DNA from: Alphaproteobacteria bacterium | GTDB taxonomy: Bacteria > Pseudomonadota > Alphaproteobacteria > Micavibrionales > Micavibrionaceae | NCBI GenBank assembly: GCA_021776025.1 | Contig: JAJFGR010000012.1 | Span: 62,001 to 126,000, forward strand | DNA: 64,000 nucleotides | Reading direction: 5' to 3' | Shown here: one piece after another, positions 8,667 to 15,974 of the stretch | Position numbering within the stretch: position 1 is the first letter of the stretch | Layout of the letters: the number at the start of each line of letters is the position of its first letter | Program-made: the position numbers and the translations under genes | Notes under the pieces: model-generated | Told to the model about the DNA's origin: nothing | The model's database searches: none | Seen by the model: the letters and a program-made list of their open reading frames with translations, nothing else

Positions 8667-10865
8667 TTAAATTTCGATGGTTGGATCGATCTCTGGAGAA
8701 GTTTCTGCGCTATCTGTTTCGCTTTCACTGACCTTCGAGTGCGCATTAAAACCATGTGACATCTTTTGCGGATTTTCTTTTAAAGGCTCTGCTGCCTCAT
8801 TAGACACTCTGCGTGCCGATCTAAATTCGCGGGCGATATTTTTCTTACTTGAAACACTTCTATCTTCATAAGGTTTCGCTCTGTATTTCGGGTGAACTTC
8901 TTTACGAACTTCCGAAGCTCTTTCCTTCGAGCGGCTGATAACATTCCCCGTTCGCACCCTTTTAGGACCATGATCTTCTGGCTTATTGAACTTGCCCTTC
9001 ACTGTTTCTTGGCTGGCCGCGCGGCGTTCATTAATCTGCTGCTGGGTTGTTACAAAGTTTCTGCCCCGCTTTGTGGCTTCTGCCTTCAATCCTTTAATCT
9101 CACCTTTAAGTGACTGCTTGTAAGCAGCAGGCACTCTGAAAGGTTGATCAACCCGTTCGCGGCGCTCTATCTCTTTGGCAATTCCTTTGAAGGTCGCCAC
9201 GTTTCTTATTTTATAAGCTGGCTCTTTATCCTTAGGCGCTTGGCTTTCAGCCCTCACAGCAAAGCGCTCTTGCAGCCTTGGCGTTTCAGCTATCACTTTA
9301 GGCGCTTCAAACCGCTCGCGCGCTGCTTCGACTAATTTTGGTACCTCAATAATGGATGCAGGCCTTTTCACCTGAACCTGGCGCTGTTGATAGTGAATAG
9401 GCAAAGCCTCTTTCATAACGCTGGCTTTAAGCTGCAGCTTAAGAGAGAACTCTTTTGTGGTTGTTCTAGAAACGCGCTTTTGCGGCGCTTGCTTTACTTC
9501 AGTTTTAATAGAGGGAGTGTGCTTCACAATTTCTTGCTCTAACTTTTCTACAAAACCTTTGTAGCGGCTATATTCAGCTTGCTTGGTTTGCAAGCGCTCA
9601 ATATTGGTTTTCATCTCAGCAATCTGGGTATGAAGACCTTTGCGATAGGTTCTGCCGTAACGAGTATGCTGGCGCTGTTCTTTTGCTTGCTCTTCAGTCT
9701 CAGAAAGTTTTGCGAGCAGTTTTTCATCACTGCGCACCCCAAAAAGCTCTACGGCCATCTTGGCGGCTTCTTTTACAAGCTCCAAAAGCTGAACCGGCAG
9801 CGAGGTTTTGCTCTGCAAATCCTCAAGACGATGAACGCGCACATCAAGACGCTCCATCAGTCTATCCAAATCAGCGATCTGCTCTTTTAAGGGCTTTTCT
9901 CCAAAGGCTGCGCGGCGCTCATTTAAGAGGTTAATCTCTGCAACGAAGTTTTGACGGGTTTTAAGCCGGTCAATGACGCGGTAATCAATCTCCCGGCCCT
10001 TATGATCTTTCTTAACCTTGCTTTGCAGCTTTAATGAAACCGGATCACCACTACCGCCCTTCTCTTCCTTGCCTTCATCACCCTCCCCTTGTTCAGATTT
10101 ATCCTCACTTTTGCCTGTGGGCGCCTGCCCACCCCCGCTGCCGGAACCTTTCTTGCCGGTTTCACCGCTTTGCTCACCTTCATCTTCTTCGGATGATGCG
10201 TTTTCAGAGGCCTTTTGTGCATTGGGGCCGATATGGGTTTGAGGTATACGATCAATACCTTGATCTTCGAGCGTGCGCCGGTCGATTTGAATGTCAGAAT
10301 GCCCGGCCCTGCATAGGGCCTCATTGGCCAATGCCTCCCAAACCTCACGTATCACTTCCGTTTCTTCTTTGCCCGTGACCTTGTCATCAAGGATGCGGGT
10401 CTTAGCGCCTATGCCGTCTTTGGTTAGTTCACGGGTGGTGAAAAGCAAATGGGCATGGTGATTGCGCTCATCATCCCCATGCACGGGGATATGAATGGCG
10501 CTATCTACCGCAACGCGGTAGCGCTCGATTAACCAGCCTGCCATATCGCGGGTTAATGCGAGCCTGTCAGGGCCTGACAGCTCATGTGGCAGAGCGAGAA
10601 TAAGCTCTCTGGCTACGCAAGAGTTTTTGCGTTTCTCGGATTGCTCTGCCGCATTCCAAAGAACGGCGCGATCCTCAAGATCGCCGGATGTGTTTTTAGG
10701 AAGCAGGATGAAGGTTTCGGCAACGCCGGAGCGTTTATCATAGCGCTGCAGTTTTCCGGCTCTGTTATCAAACAGATTAGAGCCGGAACGATACGCAGCT
10801 GCGGCCACTGCAGAGTGGCCACGGCTCCTAGAAAACACCCGCAGAGAACAATGATAAATCGCCAT
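8667..10865 (-). CDS. mobL: MobA/MobL family (MOBQ) conjugative relaxase
   Basis: A relaxase of about 732 residues that would nick oriT and pilot single-stranded DNA during mobilisation. The N-terminus (MAIYHCS, then GHSAVAAAAYRSG) and the histidine motif NHHAHLLFTTRE are typical of the MobA/MobL family; the conserved block ends near residue 230 (RIPQTHIGP). The rest is charged and coiled-coil-like, rich in K, E, R and Q, with no Walker A motif, so the helicase half of TraA proteins is absent. The start at 10865 has AAGGAGGGAG about nine bases upstream; the frame stays open further upstream without a better start. An oriT-like sequence lies about 130-155 bp upstream. No coupling protein or type IV secretion genes are visible, so the element is mobilisable rather than self-transmissible as far as can be seen. 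Confidence 0.88.
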   Translation of the reverse strand: MAIYHCSLRVFSRSRGHSAVAAAAYRSGSNLFDNRAGKLQRYDKRSGVAETFILLPKNTSGDLEDRAVLWNAAEQSEKRKNSCVARELILALPHELSGPDRLALTRDMAGWLIERYRVAVDSAIHIPVHGDDERNHHAHLLFTTRELTKDGIGAKTRILDDKVTGKEETEVIREVWEALANEALCRAGHSDIQIDRRTLEDQGIDRIPQTHIGPNAQKASENASSEEDEGEQSGETGKKGSGSGGGQAPTGKSEDKSEQGEGDEGKEEKGGSGDPVSLKLQSKVKKDHKGREIDYRVIDRLKTRQNFVAEINLLNERRAAFGEKPLKEQIADLDRLMERLDVRVHRLEDLQSKTSLPVQLLELVKEAAKMAVELFGVRSDEKLLAKLSETEEQAKEQRQHTRYGRTYRKGLHTQIAEMKTNIERLQTKQAEYSRYKGFVEKLEQEIVKHTPSIKTEVKQAPQKRVSRTTTKEFSLKLQLKASVMKEALPIHYQQRQVQVKRPASIIEVPKLVEAARERFEAPKVIAETPRLQERFAVRAESQAPKDKEPAYKIRNVATFKGIAKEIERRERVDQPFRVPAAYKQSLKGEIKGLKAEATKRGRNFVTTQQQINERRAASQETVKGKFNKPEDHGPKRVRTGNVISRSKERASEVRKEVHPKYRAKPYEDRSVSSKKNIAREFRSARRVSNEAAEPLKENPQKMSHGFNAHSKVSESETDSAETSPEIDPTIEI

Positions 10866-10986
10866 GAGGGAAACTCCCTCCTTTTTACGCAGTAAACACA
10901 CACCTGCTCCACGTTTACGGCCCCGCAAGTTTGGGCCTGAACGATACGCAGATGTAAGCGATTTACTCCATTGCAGCGCCGTTCTT

Positions 10987-11020
10987 TGCGCACGCAAACG
11001 CAGTTTGCATAAGTGCGCTA
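10987..11020 (+). other. oriT: Putative origin of transfer (oriT), RSF1010/MOBQ type
   Basis: A perfect 6-bp inverted repeat, GCAAAC at 10994-10999 and GTTTGC at 11003-11008 with a 3-base loop, is followed directly by ATAAGTGCGCTA (11009-11020). RSF1010-type oriTs have the same plan: an inverted repeat next to TAAGTGCGCCCT, with the nick just after it. An outer arm TGCGCAC (10987-10993) also pairs with GTGCGCT (11013-11019), leaving one mismatch. The site lies upstream of the relaxase gene, as expected for a cognate pair. The last bases of the nick motif differ (CTA rather than CCC), so function is inferred. Confidence 0.6.
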
Positions 11021-11143
11021 TTCATAGTTTTAGGATATCTCGATAATTCTTAGATTTTAGTTAATCTGGGGTCTATATTTACGCTCCCACCCACCCGGGC
11101 GGGGAAGGGGTTAGCCACTGCTAAGGGCTTATAAACAAGCGGT

Positions 11144-11902
11144 TTATTTCTTGAAAAACCTATAAAACAAGGTCTTCTCCTGCCCCATGCGCATCCAAAA
11201 AACTCTCAACCTTTTTGTCATCACGCGCCTAGGAATTCCTTCCCCAGAATTCACATGTTGCCGGACACATGCAACAAAATCAGAAAAGTAATTCTCTCGC
11301 GATTGAATATCCTTCATCTCCATAATCTGCTGTCCATGACAATTTCTTAGCCGCCTTTCGCTTCCGCACGGGCAAGGTAAATGTCCGCGGTAGTTATCCT
11401 CGACCAAGATTTTTAGAAATTCGATTATAGACAACACGGATTTGACTCCAAAAATCTTTTGATAATACTGGACTATGCCTTGGCTCCCGTGTGCCAGCTC
11501 GCCAAAAGGCCAGTAGTCCTTATCCTGCTTAATGCAATATCCATAAAGGAAAGGTACAACCTGTAGATTTATTAGCCCACGCAAAGACCTGTCACGCATG
11601 AATTTACGGCGCACCTCCAAAGGTGCGCCCAAACACATTGTTCCATCATCGTTGATATGATACGCGGGCTCTCTAGGTATTCGCCCACCGATTTCCCTTG
11701 CTACCGGAACAACACCGAAACCCCCTATGGGAAGCTCTAACTCAACATCAAACGCATCATCGACAAGGCCATGACCTTCATAGCTGGCCGTAAAGACAAG
11801 TCTACCGCAATAGACAGCGATACCGTCCTTGCAAGAAACCAAATGCAAACCTGGGTAATCGCCCTCTACTTCTTCAAGGTTTTTCTCAGCCTGCTCTTGC
11901 AC
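11144..11902 (-). CDS. cap2: CBASS single E2-like conjugating enzyme with C-terminal SEC-C motif
   Basis: The 252-residue product has an E2-like core: FDVELELP near residue 51, GGRIPREPAYHIN near 72-84, then DGTMC with Cys90 as the likely catalytic cysteine, followed by a long helical part. There is no E1 (adenylation) domain. Residues 177-189 carry a SEC-C zinc motif (CPCGS, then NCH). Single-E2 proteins of short type II CBASS act on the C-terminus of the CD-NTase and tune its activity. The GTG start at 11902 has GGAGG four bases upstream; an initiator 37 bp inside the CD-NTase gene implies translational coupling. It is the last gene of the operon. The E2 assignment rests on motif order and gene context; fold-level comparison would firm it up. 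Confidence 0.78.
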   Translation of the reverse strand: MQEQAEKNLEEVEGDYPGLHLVSCKDGIAVYCGRLVFTASYEGHGLVDDAFDVELELPIGGFGVVPVAREIGGRIPREPAYHINDDGTMCLGAPLEVRRKFMRDRSLRGLINLQVVPFLYGYCIKQDKDYWPFGELAHGSQGIVQYYQKIFGVKSVLSIIEFLKILVEDNYRGHLPCPCGSERRLRNCHGQQIMEMKDIQSRENYFSDFVACVRQHVNSGEGIPRRVMTKRLRVFWMRMGQEKTLFYRFFKK

Positions 11903-13152
11903 GACACCTCCGTATTACACCAAGGCGAGCTTGGGTCTTCGATCTGAACATGCGGTTTCAGTTCAGCAGGGGCTGCAGGCACCATTCTTACCGGCGCGGC
12001 GGCGTCATGGTCTACAGGCTCTTCAAAATGCTCCTGGACACTACCGACAATCGTATCAAAATCAGGATTCCTCGCAATTTCAATCAAGTCGCCACTGACC
12101 CAGGAGGCCCATTCAAAAAAGGCCTCTGCACGCGCGCCGCCGTCTTCATGCCAACGATCAGCAAAGTTTTCTTGGTTGTTCACCGGATTCCCAACATGCC
12201 AGGTTCCGTCAGGATTTTTCTTGATAAGATCACCCTCGATCATCGGTGCGCGACCTTCAATCAGCGTGGAGTATAGCCGTAATTTTTCAGCAATGTTATT
12301 CAAGGCTGAAAACACATCGGCTTCATTCTCATAAAGGCGTGCCGCCAGCGTCGTTATAATCATGGATATGGGCTTGAAATCCTCTGAATTCTGCCCAGCG
12401 AAGCGAATATCGCGGTGCCTTTTCATGATCTGAATGGCCTGCTGTAGGGGTGTGCGGATAAGTTGATCCGGCACATCGTCGACAGAAGCAAACAGCAGCT
12501 TGTTGCTTTCAAAAATTTGCTGGCGACCGAACGGTGCAATTAACTGAAAGGCCGAGCTGTTCATGACCTTAAACCATTCAGAATAACCTCGTGGGTTGCT
12601 GGTGTCCCAGCTATAAGCTGTATCTGAATCCCGGTTCGTTATCGCTATTGCCGTATCCACCAGTTCAGGATGTTCAGTCTGTAACCTCAGTTGCTCAATC
12701 TTATCGGCGCTTTCAGCCACAGATGGCAGTACATCGAGGTGAAAACCGACACCATCATTATCCTCGGCATATTCAAGGGTCCAGCATCGCTTGCCTTCGT
12801 CATCAAGAAGTTTTTTGTAAGTTTCATGCTCTTCGAGGCGCTGACCGATAGCGCCTTTAATGTAGCTGGCCGACGTATCGTCCTTTTGTATGGAAAGCTG
12901 GCAAACCAGATCGATGTCATAACCAGCTTTCTTCGAGCCTTTGAGTGGTTTTATAACGGTTCCATGCTCAAAGGACCCCTGTGGATGTATCGACACACCG
13001 TTCAGAGCACCCTTATATTCGCCGCCGTCAAGCCATTCTCCAACGGCCTTGTAGCTTGTTATGGCCCGTTGGCGGACAGTGGGGGATATATCCAAATCGC
13101 TGGCTTGAGCAGCCAGGAAGTTACTGTATTGTTTTAATTTATCGCTTGGCAT
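11866..13152 (-). CDS. cdn: CBASS CD-NTase (cGAS-like cyclic oligonucleotide synthase)
   Basis: The 428-residue nucleotidyltransferase would make a cyclic di- or oligonucleotide signal after phage infection. The active site is readable: QGSFEHGT (residues 58-65), the metal-binding pair in GYDIDLV (Asp79, Asp81) and a third acid in HLDV (Asp140). Its length and its partners (SAVED effector, E2) fit the D/G-type CD-NTases of type II CBASS; I cannot name the exact clade. The start ATG overlaps the stop of the effector gene by one base. The C-terminus is basic (KTLKK) rather than ending in glycine, which matters because E2-type partners act on the CD-NTase tail. The middle of an effector / synthase / E2 operon. 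Confidence 0.9.
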   Translation of the reverse strand: MPSDKLKQYSNFLAAQASDLDISPTVRQRAITSYKAVGEWLDGGEYKGALNGVSIHPQGSFEHGTVIKPLKGSKKAGYDIDLVCQLSIQKDDTSASYIKGAIGQRLEEHETYKKLLDDEGKRCWTLEYAEDNDGVGFHLDVLPSVAESADKIEQLRLQTEHPELVDTAIAITNRDSDTAYSWDTSNPRGYSEWFKVMNSSAFQLIAPFGRQQIFESNKLLFASVDDVPDQLIRTPLQQAIQIMKRHRDIRFAGQNSEDFKPISMIITTLAARLYENEADVFSALNNIAEKLRLYSTLIEGRAPMIEGDLIKKNPDGTWHVGNPVNNQENFADRWHEDGGARAEAFFEWASWVSGDLIEIARNPDFDTIVGSVQEHFEEPVDHDAAAPVRMVPAAPAELKPHVQIEDPSSPWCNTEVSCKSRLRKTLKK

Positions 13153-14306
13153 TATGCTGCCTCCTTTATGTTAGCGGTATCAATTCTGAGTCTGCTCGCA
13201 AAGCCACCATGGCCACGAACCTGATCGTAAATTATGAGTGGTAGATCGGCTTTCGGCATCCAGACACGCCCCACTTCAATGGCGGCAGACACAGGCAAAA
13301 CCGGAAAAACGTGTATTTCGGCATCTTCTCCGTATTGTGCCTTGATCCGGTCGAAAGTTTGTCGAAGTAAAATCCGAAATTCGCTGAGATCGTCACGATG
13401 ACGAAGAATATCGTTATGCGGACTGTTGGCGGTGATTGACCATATCGGCACCTCAGCTCCAAGAACATCCGTGATCCGTTCGTCCGTCACTGTTGCACTG
13501 AGAGCAAGTTTTAGGGCTACAGTTTTAGCCTGTTGGTCACCGGCTGGCTGATTTATTTCAAACTCAATGCGCGGCCCATCATTCTGCCAACTCCATGTTT
13601 TTGGTTCACGATGAAGCTGAAAAACATCGACGGCCGGAATATCTGAGAGCAAGTGACCCAATTCTATCAAGAGCGGTTGTGGGGCTAGGGCAAAGACCGA
13701 TACGTGCTCGATAACACCGCGCTGAATACGATTGCCAACCTCCCCTTGGAATTGCAGGGACAGATTTTTAATCTGGGTGTCCCAGTATTGCTGTTCATGG
13801 TCCTTAAAACTGCACCCAACCATATTCAGCGGAATACCCTGTTTTTCTAGAGGATAACGATCCGGAAGGACGGCCTGTTTTGCGAGATCAAAACTTACAG
13901 GGCAATCATGTTCGCCGATCCGGGCTCCATAAAGCAGAACATGCGTCCCCATATCATTTTGAATTCCGGCAACAGAATTAATGCGGTTCTCATGCGTTTT
14001 TTTCATAGCAAGCAACCGAGGTTCCGGATGTTTTTCAACCTCTTCTCTGTCAATAAGGCGATGATGGGTATCGCACATGAGCATTACGTTCTTAATGTCG
14101 TCTGCTAACTGAGGTGAGCGAACCGGATCGCCACGCGGCCCTTCCGGCTCGCGCGCAACGACGTGTGCAACATACGCGGTGTTGAGTTTTTCAGCACCGG
14201 AAATAATATCACCTAAAAGCAATTTATTGCATCCTTCGTACTGGCACCGCCCGGCAGCGCGGGTCCACAATATCAGCCGGGTTTTGTCAGACACAGTTTT
14301 GGCCAT
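13152..14306 (-). CDS. cap5: CBASS effector, HNH endonuclease-SAVED fusion (Cap5-like)
   Basis: The 384-residue protein has an N-terminal HNH nuclease with zinc and catalytic residues visible: Cys21, Cys26, the AHVV histidine (His48) and CDTHHRL (Cys78, His81, His82). The C-terminal half (about residues 150-380) has the layout of a SAVED sensor domain, including an HVFPVLPVSAAIEVGR segment. In Cap5 proteins, binding of the cyclic nucleotide to SAVED switches on non-specific DNA cleavage and kills the infected cell. It is the first gene of the operon, preceded by AGGAGG six bases before the ATG. The HNH region is clear; SAVED is assigned from its arrangement and from the neighbouring CD-NTase. 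Confidence 0.88.
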   Translation of the reverse strand: MAKTVSDKTRLILWTRAAGRCQYEGCNKLLLGDIISGAEKLNTAYVAHVVAREPEGPRGDPVRSPQLADDIKNVMLMCDTHHRLIDREEVEKHPEPRLLAMKKTHENRINSVAGIQNDMGTHVLLYGARIGEHDCPVSFDLAKQAVLPDRYPLEKQGIPLNMVGCSFKDHEQQYWDTQIKNLSLQFQGEVGNRIQRGVIEHVSVFALAPQPLLIELGHLLSDIPAVDVFQLHREPKTWSWQNDGPRIEFEINQPAGDQQAKTVALKLALSATVTDERITDVLGAEVPIWSITANSPHNDILRHRDDLSEFRILLRQTFDRIKAQYGEDAEIHVFPVLPVSAAIEVGRVWMPKADLPLIIYDQVRGHGGFASRLRIDTANIKEAA

Positions 14307-14338
14307 GTCGAGCCTCCTTCTTCATACGTCTAGCATTC

Positions 14339-14366
14339 CATATAGGCCCAATTTCTGTGTGGCCAA
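14339..14366 (-). promoter_or_regulatory. Candidate promoter of the CBASS operon
   Basis: On the minus strand TTGGCC (14366-14361) and TATATG (14344-14339) are separated by 16 bases, resembling a sigma-70 type promoter with a weak -35. The -10 ends about 32 bases before the effector ATG, and AGGAGG lies within that leader. This is a visual match only. Confidence 0.35.
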
Positions 14367-14574
14367 GGAAATAATTATGTTATGGGGTGCAAACAAAATG
14401 GAAAGCTGCGTTTTCTGCAGCAGCCACCACCTATAGCGTTTGGTTAAGCTATTACCTACTACATATTGTGGATAAAGGCAATAGGAAAATATTCTTTCTT
14501 GTGGAAAGTTTGACCGCAAAGCGAAATGTGACTATTTGTTAAATTCTCAAAGTGCTGGTTCGCCCGTGCTTTAA

Positions 14575-14648
14575 AGGGCGTTAGCTCAACCGGATAGAGC
14601 GTCTGACTGCTAATCGGGAGGTTGGGGGTTCGAGTCCCCCACGCCGAT
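14575..14648 (+). tRNA. tRNA-like gene, anticodon GCU, short variable arm
   Basis: A cloverleaf can be drawn: D stem GCTC/GAGC, anticodon stem TCTGA/TCGGG (with two G-T pairs) around loop CTGCTAA giving anticodon GCU, a five-base variable loop AGGTT, and a perfect GGGGG/CCCCC T stem around TTCGAGT. The acceptor stem pairs over five inner positions, but the two outermost pairs are A-A and G-G mismatches, and CCA is not encoded. GCU would read serine AGC/AGU codons, yet serine tRNAs have a long variable arm, which this lacks. It may be a decayed or element-borne tRNA; general features resemble arginine-type tRNAs. It lies just outside the CBASS promoter region. Confidence 0.5.
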
Positions 14649-14739
14649 TCTCTTTTGAATGCTGTCAAGCCCCACACAACCTAGTCACGTTTGGCTTTGC
14701 TTGAAGGTCTCAGGTTTATAAAATTGACAGGAGTTTTGA

Positions 14740-14785
14740 TGGTGCCCCGATCAGACCTGAACCGAGACTCCCGAAAGAACGGGAT
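14740..14785 (-). pseudogene. Decayed copy of the 3' half of tRNA-Leu(CAA), possible att site
   Basis: Read on the minus strand, this stretch matches the intact tRNA-Leu at 15188-15272 from the 3' side of the anticodon stem (ATCCCG) through the variable arm, T arm and terminal CCA, with scattered substitutions and one missing base, roughly 80 percent identical by eye. Upstream of the anticodon stem the similarity stops. Tyrosine integrases that target tRNA genes leave exactly such displaced 3' ends, so this is read as an old attachment site. It lies about 450 bp from the intact gene. Confidence 0.65.
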
Positions 14786-14827
14786 CACACTCTTTGTAAA
14801 CAGCAATAGATTAAACAGACAATAACA

Positions 14828-15169
14828 TTATAAACTTGGGACTACCCAAATCTCCTCAGGCTCTAAAGTACCATCTCCATAAGGTGCATTATGGTCAGGA
14901 TCAAAATTGGCTAACTTTTGCGAGACACCCCCAGAAAATTTTGTCTCCATCTCCTGTTTAATATTTTCATTAGCGGCATCGTAATCTTCCATAAACTCAC
15001 GGGAAATGTTTAGCCTAATAATTTTAGAACGCTTGTTTGGACGGTCTTCGTCGTTTCCTAATTTCCAAAATATTGTAACTTGGTTATCAGAGTTTAGCTT
15101 GAATTCTGCATTTTCAGGAAAAAGAGGCCTGATGATGTCTACCAGATGATTTTGTATAGCTTCGGACAT
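14828..15169 (-). CDS. Hypothetical protein between tRNA-Leu and its decayed copy
   Basis: Not recognised. The 113-residue product is acidic and soluble, with no signal peptide or membrane segment and no catalytic motif I can name. The start ATG at 15169 has AAAAGGAT about seven bases upstream. It is the only gene in the 450-bp stretch bounded by intact tRNA-Leu and the tRNA 3' fragment, so it may be a remnant or cargo gene of an element that used this tRNA. There is no neighbouring partner gene from which to infer a job. Confidence 0.55.
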   Translation of the reverse strand: MSEAIQNHLVDIIRPLFPENAEFKLNSDNQVTIFWKLGNDEDRPNKRSKIIRLNISREFMEDYDAANENIKQEMETKFSGGVSQKLANFDPDHNAPYGDGTLEPEEIWVVPSL

Positions 15170-15187
15170 TTATAATCCTTTTCAGAA

Positions 15188-15272
15188 TGGTGCCCCCGGT
15201 CAGACTTGAACTGACACTTCCGAAGAAACGGGATTTTGAATCCCGCGCGTCTACCAATTCCGCCACAGGGGC
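15188..15272 (-). tRNA. tRNA-Leu (anticodon CAA)
   Basis: An 85-base tRNA with a full 7-bp acceptor stem (GCCCCTG paired with CGGGGGC, one G-U), anticodon stem CGGGA/TCCCG around TTCAAAA (anticodon CAA, reads UUG), a long class II variable arm, T arm GTCAG/CTGAC, and an encoded CCA end. Its 3' end faces the accessory region, and a decayed copy of its 3' half lies at 14740-14785, marking it as a likely integration target. Confidence 0.95.
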
Positions 15273-15347
15273 ACACCATATGGATAGGGGCATATCATTA
15301 ATCGGTTATCGGTTTTTTTTCAACCACAATCTGCTAGTGTATCCTTC

Positions 15348-15974
15348 ATGAGTGATGCACCGCGCCCAATTTCCAAAGTTCTTCAGGATCTGCAAAAGAC
15401 CCTTCCCAAAGAAAAAGTCTGCATGTTTGATTTGCTTGAAGCGCTCCATGAGCGTGGTTTTGGCTTTTTGCTGTTTATCTTTGCCTTGCCGGCAGCCCTG
15501 CCCCTGCCCGGGCTTGGGGTGAATTTGATTATTGCGGCGCCACTGGTGTTTCTGACCGCGCAGCAAGCGATGGGACGGCATTCCATCTGGATCCCCGAAA
15601 AGATGAAATATAAATCGATTTCTCGCAAACGATTTGAAGCCATGCTGAATGCTACCCTGCCCTTTATTACGAAGATTGAGGTTTTAGTGCGGCCGCGATT
15701 AGGCTTAATCACGCAGGGGATGTTTTCACATCTCATCGGCCTGTTTGGCCTGATCATGGCTTTGTCGGTGTGTATTCCCTTGCCGCTGACCAACACTGTG
15801 CCAGCCTTCGGCATTGCGCTGATGGCGCTGGGTGTGATTATGCGCGACGGGCTGGCGGTGCTGGTGGGTGCTATTATCGGGTTGTTATGGGTGGCTATGC
15901 TTGGCTATGTGCTGATTTTTATCGGCACTGAGGGGCTTGACGCCGTCAAAGAAACGATCAAGTCTTTCTTATGA
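15348..15974 (+). CDS. exoD: ExoD family exopolysaccharide synthesis protein
   Basis: The 208-residue inner-membrane protein belongs to the ExoD family, named for a rhizobial exopolysaccharide locus; its biochemical role is not established. An N-terminal soluble helix with LLEALHERG precedes a hydrophobic region with the family's ALPAALPLPGLG stretch, and further membrane segments fill the C-terminal half (FGLIMALSVCIPLP and onwards). Length matches the family. The stop overlaps the start of the DsbB gene by four bases (ATGA), so the two are translationally coupled. Confidence 0.85.
   Translation: MSDAPRPISKVLQDLQKTLPKEKVCMFDLLEALHERGFGFLLFIFALPAALPLPGLGVNLIIAAPLVFLTAQQAMGRHSIWIPEKMKYKSISRKRFEAMLNATLPFITKIEVLVRPRLGLITQGMFSHLIGLFGLIMALSVCIPLPLTNTVPAFGIALMALGVIMRDGLAVLVGAIIGLLWVAMLGYVLIFIGTEGLDAVKETIKSFL

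Noticed and set aside
10866-10997. Longer N-terminus for the relaxase
   Set aside because: The frame is open, but the family N-terminus MAIYHC and a strong ribosome site both mark 10865 as the start, and the upstream part crosses the oriT-proximal repeat.
14459-14677. Minus-strand frame reading WGTRTPNLP
   Set aside because: It is the antisense of the tRNA-like gene at 14575-14648, a well-known source of false proteins.
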